Origin: Sporanaerobacter acetigenes DSM 13106 | GTDB taxonomy: Bacteria; Bacillota; Clostridia; Tissierellales; Sporanaerobacteraceae | Reading direction: 5' to 3' | Assembly (NCBI RefSeq): GCF_900130025.1 | Contig: NZ_FQXR01000014.1 | Span: forward strand, 1 to 64,000 | DNA length: 64,000 bases | Part shown: piece by piece, positions 45,770-55,561 of the stretch | Layout: each line of letters begins with the position of its first letter | How positions within the stretch are numbered: the first letter of the stretch is position 1 | The notes under the pieces: generated by a model | What the model was told of the DNA's origin: nothing | The model's database searches: none | What the model saw: the letters and a program-made list of their open reading frames with translations, nothing else | Program-made: the position numbers and the translations under genes

Positions 45770-47128
45770 ATGGGAAAGACTAAAACTAAATTTGTGTGTC
45801 AAAATTGCGGATATGAAACTTTTAAATGGATGGGAAAATGTCCATCTTGCAATGAATGGAATAGTTTTGTAGAAGAAATATATGAAAAGAGGGACAAAGC
45901 AAATATAATACAAAGAGATGTATCTGTAGAAAAACTTATAGATGTTGAAATAGATGAAGAAGACAGAATAAAAACAGATATGGAAGAACTTGATAGGGTT
46001 TTAGGAGGAGGAATAGTTAAAGGTTCATTAATATTAGTTGGAGGGGATCCTGGGATAGGAAAATCTACCTTATTGATACAAGTGGCAAATCATCTTTCAA
46101 ATAAGGGTTTAAAAATTTTATATGTATCCGGAGAAGAATCACCTAAACAAGTGAAAATGAGAGCTGAAAGATTAAATTTAAAATCTGATGAATTATATAT
46201 TTTATCAGAGACAAATTTGGATATAATAAGAAATGTAATAGAGAAAATATTGCCAAATGTGTTAATCATAGATTCTATTCAGACTGTATACAATAGTGAA
46301 ATAGCTTCAGCTCCAGGAAGTGTTAGTCAAGTAAGAGAAGCTACTCATGTATTGATGAAAATAGCTAAAAGAAACGGTATTGCTACTTTTATTGTTGGTC
46401 ATGTAACTAAAGAAGGGTCTATAGCAGGACCTAGGGTCTTGGAACATATGGTAGATACAGTACTATATTTTGAAGGAGAAATGTATCAAAGCTATAGAAT
46501 ACTTAGGGCTGTTAAAAACAGATTTGGTTCCACTAATGAAATTGGCATGTTTGAAATGAGAGATATAGGATTGGTAGAAGTGAAAAATCCATCGGAAGTT
46601 CTACTTTCAGGAAGACCAGAGAATTCTTCTGGAACCGTTGTAGTTCCTAGCATGGAGGGTACAAGACCTATGCTTGTGGAAATACAGTCATTGGTTAGTG
46701 CTACAGCTTTTGGCATGCCAAGAAGAACTGCTATGGGAATAGATTATAATAGAGTTGTTCTGATGGTTGCAGTTCTTGAGAAAAAAATAGGATATAATAT
46801 GCAAAATAGTGATGTTTATATAAACATTGCAGGTGGACTTCAAACAAAAGAACCAGCTATAGATTTGGGGATTATAACCTCTATAGCTTCAAGTTATAGA
46901 GATATATATGTAGATCCAAATACTGTTATTATGGGAGAAGTGGGTCTTACAGGGGAAGTGAGAAGAATAAGTTTTATAGATAAGAGAATTTATGAAGCTT
47001 CGAAGCTTGGTTTCAATAGAGCTATAATACCTAATATAAATACCAAGGATTTAAATAAGATAGAAGGCATAGATGTAATTGGTGTTGATAGTGTGGAAGA
47101 AGCAATGGAAATTGTTTTAGGAGGATAG
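45770..47128 (+). CDS. radA: RadA/Sms DNA repair protein
   Basis: 452 residues. N-terminal zinc finger CQNCGYETFKWMGKCPSC; RecA-like core with Walker A GGDPGIGKSTL and the RadA-specific KNRFGSTNEIGMFEM; C-terminal Lon-protease-like domain (ISFIDKRIYEASKLGFNRAIIP). It is a DNA helicase/branch-migration factor in recombination. The start at 45770 (MGKTKTKFVC) follows AGGAGGGG. Confidence 0.96.
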   Translation: MGKTKTKFVCQNCGYETFKWMGKCPSCNEWNSFVEEIYEKRDKANIIQRDVSVEKLIDVEIDEEDRIKTDMEELDRVLGGGIVKGSLILVGGDPGIGKSTLLIQVANHLSNKGLKILYVSGEESPKQVKMRAERLNLKSDELYILSETNLDIIRNVIEKILPNVLIIDSIQTVYNSEIASAPGSVSQVREATHVLMKIAKRNGIATFIVGHVTKEGSIAGPRVLEHMVDTVLYFEGEMYQSYRILRAVKNRFGSTNEIGMFEMRDIGLVEVKNPSEVLLSGRPENSSGTVVVPSMEGTRPMLVEIQSLVSATAFGMPRRTAMGIDYNRVVLMVAVLEKKIGYNMQNSDVYINIAGGLQTKEPAIDLGIITSIASSYRDIYVDPNTVIMGEVGLTGEVRRISFIDKRIYEASKLGFNRAIIPNINTKDLNKIEGIDVIGVDSVEEAMEIVLGG

Positions 47129-47130
47129 AT

Positions 47131-48201
47131 ATGAAAGATTCCAAAAAAGATATGTATAGATCTATGAGTATAATAGCACCAGGAACCCTTTTAAGAGAAG
47201 GACTTGAAAGCATAGTGAGAGCTAAAACAGGTGCTTTAATAGTAGTAGGAGATAATGAAGAAGTCTTAAAAATTGTTGATGGAGGTTTCAACATAAATAG
47301 TGATTTTACAGCTGCTTATCTTTATGAATTGGCAAAGATGGACGGAGCCATAATACTTAGCAGTGACTGTAAAAAAATACTTTATGCCAATGCTCAACTC
47401 ATTCCAGATCAGTCTATTTTATCAAGAGAAACGGGTATACGTCATAGAACAGCGGAAAGAGTAGCAAAACAAACGGATACATTGGTTATAGCCATTTCTC
47501 AAAGGAGAAATATCATTACTTTATATAAGGGAAACAACAAATATGTATTAAGAGAATCTAGCGAAATACTTGATAAAGCAAATCAAGCTATACAGACATT
47601 GGAAAAATACAAAAATGTGTTAAATCAAGATATGGGAAATTTGACTGCATTAGAGTTTGAAGATTTAGTTACGGTTTATGATATAGTCAAAGTTATTCAG
47701 AGATTGGAAATGGTCATGAGAATATCAGATGAAATAGAAAGATATATTTTGGAGTTGGGAAATGAAGGAAGACTTATAAGTATGCAATTAGATGAACTTA
47801 TGAGTGGAGTAGTGGAAGACGGAATAAATATTATAAAGGATTATTCAAATTGGCCTGATAAATCTCATGAAGAAATAAAAAAATCCATAAGGGAACTTTC
47901 TTCAGAGGAACTTTTGGATTTTTATACTATAGCTAGGACAATGGGATATGATGGTGGAATTTCAGCATTGGATACAAGTGTTTATCCTAAAGGCTATAGA
48001 ATACTTGGCAAAATACCAAGACTTCCAGCAGGCGTATTGGAAAATTTGGTGAAGATGTTTGGCAGTTTTCAAAAAATATTGAAAGCTTCCACAAAAGAAT
48101 TAGATTTAGTTGAGGGCATAGGGGAAGTAAGAGCTAGGACTATTAAGGAAGCTCTAAGAAGATTTCAAGAACAAATATTTTTAGACAGGCACATAATATG
48201 A
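47131..48201 (+). CDS. disA: DisA, diadenylate cyclase and DNA integrity scanner
   Basis: 356 residues. The DAC domain has DGAIILSS and SRETGIRHRTAERVAKQT (catalytic DGA and RHR). A central helical region and a C-terminal helix-hairpin-helix domain (LDLVEGIGEVRARTIKEALRR) follow. It makes c-di-AMP while scanning DNA. It begins 2 bases after radA behind TAGGAGG, the usual Firmicute arrangement. Confidence 0.96.
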   Translation: MKDSKKDMYRSMSIIAPGTLLREGLESIVRAKTGALIVVGDNEEVLKIVDGGFNINSDFTAAYLYELAKMDGAIILSSDCKKILYANAQLIPDQSILSRETGIRHRTAERVAKQTDTLVIAISQRRNIITLYKGNNKYVLRESSEILDKANQAIQTLEKYKNVLNQDMGNLTALEFEDLVTVYDIVKVIQRLEMVMRISDEIERYILELGNEGRLISMQLDELMSGVVEDGINIIKDYSNWPDKSHEEIKKSIRELSSEELLDFYTIARTMGYDGGISALDTSVYPKGYRILGKIPRLPAGVLENLVKMFGSFQKILKASTKELDLVEGIGEVRARTIKEALRRFQEQIFLDRHII

Positions 48202-48243
48202 GAGCTAAACTGGAAGATTCCAATTTAGCTCTTAATTTTATTT
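48201..48243. terminator. Convergent terminator between disA and the minus-strand gene
   Basis: AGAGCTAAA pairs with TTTAGCTCT just after the disA stop, followed by TTAATTTTATTT. The symmetry can serve both strands. Confidence 0.7.
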
Positions 48244-48654
48244 AAGATTATATATTCCTAGAGTTTTGAGATTATCATATTCATTATTTAATATATCAGA
48301 TAAATTTATTTCTAATGTGTCACAAAGAGCTGCTAAATAGAATAGGTAAGAGCCTATTTCTTCTTCTATTTTTTCACTACAAACTTCACATAGTTCTCCT
48401 TCTAGATGACTTTTTAGTGATTTTTTAAGTTCTTCTAAAGATTCGCTATTGTATTCTTGTTTTTTTGCATCTATTGAAATGCATCCACAAGAAGTGACGG
48501 ATTTAATCACAGCTCTATTAATTCTAGCATTATATTCATCTAGTTTAGTGATTATATCTAAAATGCTCTTGTGTCTTATGAGTACATTAGATGTCATTTC
48601 TTGAAAATCGCTGCAGTTTATATTTGTATTTATGTTTTCAATGTTTTTGTCCAT
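48238..48654 (-). CDS. Conserved hypothetical protein, MazG-like C terminus
   Basis: 138 residues, convergent with disA. SVTSCGCISI in the middle and a Cys pair CEVCSEK near residue 97 are notable. The C terminus EEEIGSYLFYLAALCDTLEINLSDIL resembles the helix with the metal-binding EExxE/D pattern of MazG-like pyrophosphohydrolases, but the N-terminal half is not obviously MazG. A homologue near disA or carD in other Clostridia would be expected. Start ATG 48654 follows GGGGTGGGAG; the in-frame TTG at 48672 overlaps the upstream region. Function uncertain. Confidence 0.7.
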   Translation of the reverse strand: MDKNIENINTNINCSDFQEMTSNVLIRHKSILDIITKLDEYNARINRAVIKSVTSCGCISIDAKKQEYNSESLEELKKSLKSHLEGELCEVCSEKIEEEIGSYLFYLAALCDTLEINLSDILNNEYDNLKTLGIYNLK

Positions 48655-48779
48655 TTCTCCCACCCCAGTCAAATTATTTGATTTATATTTTCATTATACT
48701 TATGTGGACAAGTCATTGTCAAATAATTCTTATATTTTATTAAATGGTTTCAAAAGAAAATTATTGAAATAACTTTGAG

Positions 48780-48845
48780 TTGACAAGATATCATGCTATG
48801 TGGTAAAATAATAAATTTGACATTCATTCCCTATTATTGTATACT
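48780..48845 (+). promoter_or_regulatory. Tandem sigma-A promoters of carD
   Basis: P1: TTGACA (48780-48785), 18 bases, TAAAAT (48804-48809). P2: TTGACA (48817-48822), 17 bases, TATACT (48840-48845). Both are near consensus. Confidence 0.75.
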
Positions 48846-48882
48846 GTTATAGTAGTGAGAATTATATTGGGAGGTTTTCGTT

Positions 48883-49371
48883 ATGTTTAATATAGGAGAC
48901 AAAATTGTTTATCCTATGCATGGTGCAGGTGTAATTGTGGCTATTGAAGAAAAGGAAATATTGGGAAGAAGGAGAAAATATTATATAATGAAAATGCCTA
49001 TTGGGGATATGAAAGTAATGGTACCTGTAGATAATGTAAAAGAGATAGGCATAAGAGAAGTAATAGATGATGAAGAAATAGAACAAGTATTTGAAGTGCT
49101 AAAAGGAAGCAAGACTAAAATGCCTCAAAATTGGAACAGACGCTATAGACTAAATATGGATAAAATAAAAAGTGGAAATATTTATGAAATAGCATCAGTA
49201 GTTAGAAATCTCATGATAAGAGATGCTGAAAAAGGTTTGTCAACTGGCGAGAGAAAAATGTTAAATAGTGCTAAACAAATGCTTGTGAGCGAATTAGTAT
49301 TGGCAAAGGGAATAGATAGAGACCAAACAGAAATGCTAATAGATGAGGCCATAAATTGTCCTTCGATCTAA
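48883..49371 (+). CDS. carD: CarD/CdnL-family RNA polymerase-binding regulator
   Basis: 162 residues. The N-terminal RNAP-interacting Tudor-like domain is FNIGDKIVYPMHGAGVIVAIEEKEILGRRRKYY...MKVMVPVDNV. The rest is helical (IASVVRNLMIRDAEKGLSTGERKMLNSAKQMLVSEL). Such proteins bind the RNAP beta subunit and stabilise open complexes, often at rRNA promoters. RBS GGGAGG. Confidence 0.93.
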   Translation: MFNIGDKIVYPMHGAGVIVAIEEKEILGRRRKYYIMKMPIGDMKVMVPVDNVKEIGIREVIDDEEIEQVFEVLKGSKTKMPQNWNRRYRLNMDKIKSGNIYEIASVVRNLMIRDAEKGLSTGERKMLNSAKQMLVSELVLAKGIDRDQTEMLIDEAINCPSI

Positions 49372-49449
49372 AAAAGGTATATATTTATAGTTTTTTGTTA
49401 TATAATTTATTATTATGGAAATATATAATATAAAGGAGGAGGTGAATTT

Positions 49450-50547
49450 ATGGTTGATAAAATTGCTAAATTTGTAATATCTTTAGTAGGGGTTCTGATT
49501 GGATATGGAATTACAGCTGGATTAAAAAATATTGAAGCTTTGAGATTGGCAGATGGTGGACTTTTTGCATTTTTTATTTTCATCATTGTAATGGTTGCAT
49601 CTGGAATTATTTTCTTCTTTTTATCACCACATTTTATAAAAGGAATCCGAAAGTTTATTCATTTCTTAGAAGTGGAAATTCAAAACAGACCTGCGTCTGA
49701 TATTATTCTGGGTTCTGTTGGATTAATAGTTGGTTTAATTATAGCATATCTCTTGAGCCAACCATTTTACAATATAAAGGTTCCGTATTTAGGAGTGATT
49801 GTTTCTATTGTATTGTATCTAATATTTGGATATTTAGGAATTAAGATTCCAACTAGAAATAGAGATGATTTTACAAATTCATTGAATGTTTTCAAGAAAA
49901 ATACTGGAAAAGAAAAAGTAAAAACCAGTAGCAAAGCATCTCCTAAAATATTAGATACTAGTGTCATAATAGATGGAAGAATAGCCGATATATGTAAAAC
50001 TGGTTTTATAGAAGGACCCCTTATAATACCTGAATTTGTACTTGAAGAACTTCAACGTATAGCAGATTCATCGGATTCGCTAAAGAGAAACAGAGGAAGA
50101 AGAGGGCTTGATATTTTAAATAAAATTCAAAAAGAATTAGATATAGAAGTTGTCATTTGCGATAAAAAGATTGAAGAAGTACAAGAAGTGGATTCAAAAC
50201 TTTTAAAACTTGCTCAACAGATGAAGGGAAAAGTTATTACAAATGATTACAATTTAAATAAAGTAGCAGAAGTGCAAGGAATAGAAGTTTTAAATATCAA
50301 TGAACTTGCAAATGCTATTAAACCTGTAGTTTTGCCAGGAGAAGAAATGGTAGTGCAAGTAATACGAGATGGAAAAGAAATAGGTCAAGGTCTTGCATAC
50401 CTTGATGATGGAACTATGATAGTTGTAGAAGGTGGGAAAAAGCATATTGGAGAAACTATTGGTGTTTTAGTGACTAGTGTTTTGCAAACTTCTGCAGGAA
50501 GAATGATATTTGCTAAGCCAAAGTCAGCAGTAGATAGAGCAGTTTAG
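49450..50547 (+). CDS. YacL-like membrane PIN/TRAM-domain protein
   Basis: 365 residues. Four hydrophobic segments occupy about 1-135, then a PIN nuclease domain starting at ILDTSVIIDGRIADICKTGFIEGPLIIPEFVLEELQ with the acidic metal ligands, and NDYNLNKVAEVQGI. A C-terminal TRAM domain follows (VLPGEEMVVQVIRDGKEIGQGLAYLDDGTMIVV). It is expected to be a membrane-anchored ribonuclease. The carD-yacL-ispD-ispF order is typical of Firmicutes. Confidence 0.9.
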   Translation: MVDKIAKFVISLVGVLIGYGITAGLKNIEALRLADGGLFAFFIFIIVMVASGIIFFFLSPHFIKGIRKFIHFLEVEIQNRPASDIILGSVGLIVGLIIAYLLSQPFYNIKVPYLGVIVSIVLYLIFGYLGIKIPTRNRDDFTNSLNVFKKNTGKEKVKTSSKASPKILDTSVIIDGRIADICKTGFIEGPLIIPEFVLEELQRIADSSDSLKRNRGRRGLDILNKIQKELDIEVVICDKKIEEVQEVDSKLLKLAQQMKGKVITNDYNLNKVAEVQGIEVLNINELANAIKPVVLPGEEMVVQVIRDGKEIGQGLAYLDDGTMIVVEGGKKHIGETIGVLVTSVLQTSAGRMIFAKPKSAVDRAV

Positions 50548-50577
50548 GGTCTAGTTTTAGACCCTAATATTTTTTTG
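50547..50577 (+). terminator. Intrinsic terminator
   Basis: GGGTCTA-GTTT-TAGACCC followed by TAATATTTTTTT. Confidence 0.88.
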
Positions 50578-50654
50578 CTTTTAGGAGAACATATTTTTAT
50601 AAATATATTTCTGAATATTTTTCAATATGCTATAATGACTAAGAGGTGAAAAAT

Positions 50655-51395
50655 ATGTATGAAAACAATTTTGTTTCAGTTATAGTAGCTGCTGCAGGTA
50701 TGAGCAACAGGATGAGGAGCAGAATAAATAAACAATTTATTTTTATTGACAATAAACCAGTGCTAGCTCATACATTGGAAAAATTTGAAATGTGTAAATA
50801 TGTAGATGAGATAATAGTAGTAGCTAAAGAGGACGAGATTGATTATTGCAAAAAAGAGATTGTTAAAAAATATGATTTCAAAAAGGTTAGTAAGGTTGTC
50901 AAGGGCGGAAAAGAAAGACAAGATTCTGTATATAATGGATTGTTGGCTTTAGATGAAAAATGTAAAATAGTTTTGATTCACGATGGAGCAAGACCTTTTG
51001 TAAAAGTTAAGAATATTGAAGATGGTATTTCTGGAGTAACTAAATATGGAGCTTGTGTTGTAGGAGCACCTGTGAAAGATACTATAAAAGTAGTAGATGA
51101 CAACAATGACATAAAGAATACTCCCCATAGAAGCCAAATATGGGCAGCTCAAACGCCTCAATGTTTTTGGAGACACATCATTATGCAAGCGTATAAAGCT
51201 GCCTTAGATGATAATTTTACTGGAACTGATGATAGTATGCTCGTGGAAAGGCTAGGAGTTCCTGTAAAGATGATCATGGGTTCTTATGAGAATATAAAGA
51301 TTACTACTCCAGATGATTTAATAGTTGCAGAATCTATGTTAAAAGATAAGGAAATTATTTTTAAGAAAAGAAATTTTGTATTTCAAGGTAGATAG
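50655..51395 (+). CDS. ispD: IspD, 2-C-methyl-D-erythritol 4-phosphate cytidylyltransferase
   Basis: 246 residues. VIVAAAGMSNRMRSRINKQF is the CTP-binding loop, VKGGKERQDSVYNGL and LIHDGARPFV are family signatures, and the C terminus is DDLIVAESML. Third step of the MEP isoprenoid pathway. The start at 50655 follows AAGAGGTG. ispF begins 11 bases downstream. Confidence 0.95.
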   Translation: MYENNFVSVIVAAAGMSNRMRSRINKQFIFIDNKPVLAHTLEKFEMCKYVDEIIVVAKEDEIDYCKKEIVKKYDFKKVSKVVKGGKERQDSVYNGLLALDEKCKIVLIHDGARPFVKVKNIEDGISGVTKYGACVVGAPVKDTIKVVDDNNDIKNTPHRSQIWAAQTPQCFWRHIIMQAYKAALDDNFTGTDDSMLVERLGVPVKMIMGSYENIKITTPDDLIVAESMLKDKEIIFKKRNFVFQGR

Positions 51396-51405
51396 GGTGG
51401 TTTGA

Positions 51406-51879
51406 ATGAGAATAGGTATGGGGTATGATGTCCATAAGCTAGTAGAAGGAAGAAAACTAATTGTAGGAGGAGTAGAAATTCCTCATGAAAGGGGACTATT
51501 AGGTCATTCAGATGCAGATGTTTTGATTCATGCTATTATGGATAGTATTTTAGGAGCAATGGCTTTAGAAGATATTGGGAAACATTTTCCAGATACGGAT
51601 AATGCATATAAAAATATATCTAGTATGGTTCTTCTTGAGAAAGTTTATGATATAATGGTGAATAATGGGTATGAAATTGGAAATATAGATTGTGTAGTAG
51701 TGGCTCAAAGGCCTAAATTTGCTCCATATATACATATTATGAGAGAAAACATAGGAAGAACTTTAAATACATCTATAGATAATATAAGTATAAAAGCTAC
51801 TACTACAGAATGGCTTGGATTCGAGGGAAGAGAAGAAGGAATGTCTGCTTATTGTGTATGTATTTTGAATAAAAATTAA
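51406..51879 (+). CDS. ispF: IspF, 2-C-methyl-D-erythritol 2,4-cyclodiphosphate synthase
   Basis: 157 residues, the usual length. [47 protein letters not shown] holds the metal-binding Asp/His residues, and [24 protein letters not shown] closes the family pattern. It follows IspD's partner enzyme step in the MEP pathway. Located directly after ispD. Confidence 0.97.
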   Translation: MRIGMGYDVHKLVEGRKLIVGGVEIPHERGLLGHSDADVLIHAIMDSILGAMALEDIGKHFPDTDNAYKNISSMVLLEKVYDIMVNNGYEIGNIDCVVVAQRPKFAPYIHIMRENIGRTLNTSIDNISIKATTTEWLGFEGREEGMSAYCVCILNKN

Positions 51880-51887
51880 ATTTTTAT

Positions 51888-51916
51888 TTGACACAATAAT
51901 CTTTTTTTAGTATTAT
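51888..51916 (+). promoter_or_regulatory. Promoter of the proS T-box transcript
   Basis: TTGACA (51888-51893), 17-base spacer, TATTAT (51911-51916). Confidence 0.75.
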
Positions 51917-51944
51917 ATTGATAATTACATCAATTTAATATATT

Positions 51945-52172
51945 GCATTGAAGGGAAATAGTAAATATGAATGGTCAAAAGAGAGGAAATCATAAGGTGA
52001 GAGATTTCTGGCCCTCTTTACATTGAACCCGTCCCTGAGTTTTTAGATTGAAAAGAAGTAGGTCTAAACGGTAGTTCCGTTATAACTTTCGAGTGGATTT
52101 ATTATTTTAAATCTATTAGAGTGGTACCGCGAAGAATACCTTCGTCTCTATTTTGAGATGAAGGTTTTTTTA
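51945..52172 (+). promoter_or_regulatory. T-box leader, proline
   Basis: AGAGTGGTACCGCG at 52118-52131 is the T-box. The terminator is ACCTTCGTCTC/GAGATGAAGGT (52137-52165) plus a T-run. The probable specifier is CCC at 52028-52030 in TTGAACCCGTCCCTGAG, a proline codon, agreeing with proS downstream. Uncharged tRNA-Pro should permit read-through. Confidence 0.92.
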
Positions 52173-52201
52173 TTCCCAAAAAAGTTAAGGAGGAATTAGA
52201 G

Positions 52202-53929
52202 ATGAGGATGTCAAAATTGTATTTACCAACTTTAAGAGAAGTGCCATCTGAGGCTGAAATACCTAGTCACCAACTGCTTTTAAGGGCAGGGATGATGAGA
52301 AAATTAGTTTCTGGGGTTTATTCATATTTACCTCTTGGGTATAGAGTCATAAGAAAAATAGAACAAATAGTTAGAGAGGAAATGGATGCTGCAGGTTCTC
52401 AAGAATTGTTGATGTCTGCTATACAGCCTAAGGAATTGTGGGAAGCTAGTGGCAGATGGGATAATTTTGGACCTGAAATGTTTAAATTGAAGGATAGAAA
52501 CGAAAGAGAATTTTGCTTAGGGCCAACTCATGAAGAATATTTTACAAATCTTATAAAGGACGAAGTAAAGTCTTATAAGCAGCTTCCTTTAAATTTGTAT
52601 CAAATTCAAACTAAATATAGAGATGAAAAGAGGCCAAGATTTGGTCTTATAAGAAGTAGAGAATTTATCATGAAAGATGCTTACAGCTATGACAAGGATT
52701 TAGAGGGGCTAGAAGAGTCCTACAAAATCATGTGGGAAGCTTATGAAAAAGTTTTCAATAGATTAAAAATATATTACAAAGTTGTCCAAGGAGATACAGG
52801 AGCTATGGGAGGAAAGGTGTCCCACGAATTCATGGCTATGTCAGAAGTTGGAGAAGGTTTAGTTGCGTATTGTGACAGTTGTGACTATGCTGCTACAGAT
52901 GAAAAAGCTGCTGTAGTTTATAATATTGATGGACAGGATATAGAAGAATTAGACTGTGAAAAAGTTTATACGCCAAATGCAAGGACTATAGAAGATATAG
53001 CTGCTTTTTTCAATAGAGGAGAAGAGGGATTTGCTAAAACATTAATATATAATGCTAAAGATGAAATTGCTGTAGTAGTTTTGCCAGGGAATAGAGAACT
53101 AAATGAAGTAAAATTGTGCAATTATTTAGGTATAGCAGAACATGAATTGGAGTTGGCAGATGAAGAAACTGTCAAAAAGGTTACAGGAGCAGAAGTTGGA
53201 TTTGCTGGACCTATAGGACTAAAAGAAGAAGTAAAACTCTTAGTAGATGAAAGGATAACTAAGATGAAAAACTTTATAGTAGGAGCTAATGAAACGGATT
53301 ATCATATAAAGAATGTAAACTATGGAAGGGATTTCAAAGGTGAAGTGGTAGAGGATTTGTTGCTTATTGAAAAAGGCGATATTTGTCCAAGATGTGGAGA
53401 GAAACTTAAGATGGATAGAGGAATAGAGGTGGGGAATATATTCCAATTAGGTACAAAATATAGTGAGAGTTTAGATGCTACTTATTTAGATGAAAATGGG
53501 AAGGAAAAACCATTTGTCATGGGTTCCTATGGAATAGGGGTTTCTAGAAGTATGTCAGCTATAGTAGAACAATATCATGATGACAATGGAATTATATGGC
53601 CACTGGTTGTAGCACCATATCATGTGATTGTCACTGTAGTGAATATAAAGAATGAAGATCAAATGAATTTAGGAGAAAAGATATACTCCTATTTAGAAGA
53701 TAGAGGGTTGGAAGCATTGATTGATGATAGGAATGAGAGGGCTGGAGTGAAATTTAAAGATAGAGATTTAATAGGAATTCCTATTAGAATAACTGTAGGG
53801 AAAAGGGCTGGTGAGAATATTGTAGAATATTCTTTAAGAAGTAGTGATGACAAAATTGAAATAGATGTAGATGAAATAATGGACAGAATTGAAGAAGAAT
53901 TTGAAAAAGAAGGGTTAAAAATAAATTAG
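52202..53929 (+). CDS. proS: Prolyl-tRNA synthetase (bacterial type with editing domain)
   Basis: 575 residues. Class II motifs: [79 protein letters not shown], and motif 3 [21 protein letters not shown]. Between motifs 2 and 3 lies an INS editing domain (about 225-380), and the anticodon domain is at the C terminus. RBS AAGGAGGA gives 7-base spacing to ATG 52202. Confidence 0.97.
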   Translation: MRMSKLYLPTLREVPSEAEIPSHQLLLRAGMMRKLVSGVYSYLPLGYRVIRKIEQIVREEMDAAGSQELLMSAIQPKELWEASGRWDNFGPEMFKLKDRNEREFCLGPTHEEYFTNLIKDEVKSYKQLPLNLYQIQTKYRDEKRPRFGLIRSREFIMKDAYSYDKDLEGLEESYKIMWEAYEKVFNRLKIYYKVVQGDTGAMGGKVSHEFMAMSEVGEGLVAYCDSCDYAATDEKAAVVYNIDGQDIEELDCEKVYTPNARTIEDIAAFFNRGEEGFAKTLIYNAKDEIAVVVLPGNRELNEVKLCNYLGIAEHELELADEETVKKVTGAEVGFAGPIGLKEEVKLLVDERITKMKNFIVGANETDYHIKNVNYGRDFKGEVVEDLLLIEKGDICPRCGEKLKMDRGIEVGNIFQLGTKYSESLDATYLDENGKEKPFVMGSYGIGVSRSMSAIVEQYHDDNGIIWPLVVAPYHVIVTVVNIKNEDQMNLGEKIYSYLEDRGLEALIDDRNERAGVKFKDRDLIGIPIRITVGKRAGENIVEYSLRSSDDKIEIDVDEIMDRIEEEFEKEGLKIN

Positions 53930-53958
53930 GGCGCTAAAAGTGCCCTAATTTATTTTTG
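53928..53958 (+). terminator. Terminator after proS
   Basis: AGGGCGC-TAAAA-GTGCCCT followed by AATTTATTTTTG. Confidence 0.8.
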
Positions 53959-53961
53959 ACT

Positions 53962-54014
53962 GGATAGTTAGACACAGAAAAAGGACAGTTAGGTTTAAAA
54001 AAAGGACAGTTAGG
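53962..54014 (+). promoter_or_regulatory. Triple LytTR (AgrA-type) binding repeats upstream of agrC
   Basis: GGATAGTTAGA (53962), GGACAGTTAGG (53983) and GGACAGTTAGG (54004) recur with an exact 21-base period. ACAGTTAGG fits the LytTR direct-repeat consensus [TA][AC][CA]GTTN[AG][TG] with a 12-base gap. A weak promoter (TTTAGA at 54029, 19 bases, TATACA at 54054) lies just downstream, as expected for an activator-dependent start. The rest of the 290-base gap holds an ACATAATC/GATTATGT inverted repeat at 54081-54100. Confidence 0.85.
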
Positions 54015-54223
54015 ATTTATTGAAGGAATTTAGAGAAAAATGAAGAAATTCAATATACATATAAAATTATGTTGAAATGTACATAATCGTTTGATTATGT
54101 CTATAAAAAAAGGCGAATGTTGACGAAAATAGTTGGATAATAAATATACATAATATGGAGGATATTTATCTACAATGTAGAATATAGGTATTGAACTAAA
54201 TATTAATTGTGGGTGAAGTGTCT

Positions 54224-55561
54224 ATGTTGTATTCAATACCTTGGTATGTTGTACTATTTGAGTCTATTCCAGAAATATTTTTTACTTTGATACTTGGATT
54301 TAAATTATTTAATTTAGATATAGAGTTTAAAAAGATTTTCTTGATATCATGTATAGTTTCTATAATAGGATATTTTGCGAGAAAAAATATAACAGTTTAT
54401 GGGGTTCATACAATAGTATTCATAATATCTTCTCTAATTGCAATAAAAATAATTTTGAGAATAAATTTTATATGTTCTTTTATTTGTATTTCAACTAGTT
54501 CTTTAATAAATGGATTATTGCAAAGTTTATTTACTCCAATTTTATTTGGAATATTTCAAAAAGGCACAGAAGATTTGATAGAATTTCCATGGATCAATGT
54601 TCTGAATTTTATTCCTTGTGGGCTATTAATGGTTGGGTTTTTCAAATATATAGATAAAAGGAAAATCTATATATTTGATTTAAAAATGTATGAAAATGAT
54701 GAAAAAAGTTTAATTAAGGACAAGTCAATATTGGTTTTGTTCACAATATTGACACAGGGAATATTTATTATAGTTATGAATCAGAATTTTTATTTATTTT
54801 ATGAATTCTATGGGACTGGAACACAATATGTTGTAGTAAATTACGTTATTAGTATACAGACTATTTTAGTTTTGATATCTATAAGAGGTCTTGGAAGTGA
54901 TATAGAGAATAAAGTTGAAATGAATTTTTTAAAGACCCATCTTAAACAAATGGAAGGTTTATACAATGTGTTGAGAACTCAAAATCATGAACATAAGAGA
55001 CATATTCAAACCATCCAATCTATGATTTATTTAGATGAAATACAATCTGCAAAAGAATATATTGATGGACTAAGTGAAAACTACAGTCAAACAGATGATG
55101 TAATATATGTGGGAAATATGGCCTTGACAGCTCTCATAAATGATAAGCGAAAAGTAGCTGAAATGAACAATGTAAATTTCGATTTTTCTATAAATTGTAT
55201 TTTAAGTAAACTAAAAATAAATTCTTGGGATTTATGTAGTATATTGGGGAATCTCTTAGACAATGCCTTTGAAATTGTCATAAAGAAAAGAGACAATAGA
55301 CAGGTAAAGCTAGAAATCAATTATATAGATGACAAATATGTTGTTGAAGTGTCTAACAATGGAGAAAAGATATCTGAAATAGAGATAGATAAAATATTTG
55401 AGCCAGGATATACCACCAAAGGTTCGGTAGGAAGAGGATATGGATTGTTTTTAACTAAAAGTCTTATAGAAAAGTATGGTGGTACTATAGAAGTTTATTG
55501 TCAAGAAGATACTGTTTTTCAAATAGTGTTTCCATACAAGGAAGGTGGATTAAGTGAATAG
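54224..55561 (+). CDS. agrC: AgrC-like sensor histidine kinase
   Basis: 445 residues. The first 215 or so form about six membrane segments (LFESIPEIFFTLILGFKLF, FLISCIVSIIGYF and others), the peptide-sensing domain type of AgrC. The cytoplasmic part has the H-box RTQNHEHKRHIQTIQSMI, the N-box LGNLLDNAFEIV and the G-box GRGYGLFLTKSLIEKYGG of GHKL kinases. It should sense the AgrD peptide and phosphorylate the response regulator at 56326. The start at 54224 follows GGGTGAAG; GTG 54209 is an alternative. It overlaps agrB by 8 bases. Confidence 0.88.
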   Translation: MLYSIPWYVVLFESIPEIFFTLILGFKLFNLDIEFKKIFLISCIVSIIGYFARKNITVYGVHTIVFIISSLIAIKIILRINFICSFICISTSSLINGLLQSLFTPILFGIFQKGTEDLIEFPWINVLNFIPCGLLMVGFFKYIDKRKIYIFDLKMYENDEKSLIKDKSILVLFTILTQGIFIIVMNQNFYLFYEFYGTGTQYVVVNYVISIQTILVLISIRGLGSDIENKVEMNFLKTHLKQMEGLYNVLRTQNHEHKRHIQTIQSMIYLDEIQSAKEYIDGLSENYSQTDDVIYVGNMALTALINDKRKVAEMNNVNFDFSINCILSKLKINSWDLCSILGNLLDNAFEIVIKKRDNRQVKLEINYIDDKYVVEVSNNGEKISEIEIDKIFEPGYTTKGSVGRGYGLFLTKSLIEKYGGTIEVYCQEDTVFQIVFPYKEGGLSE

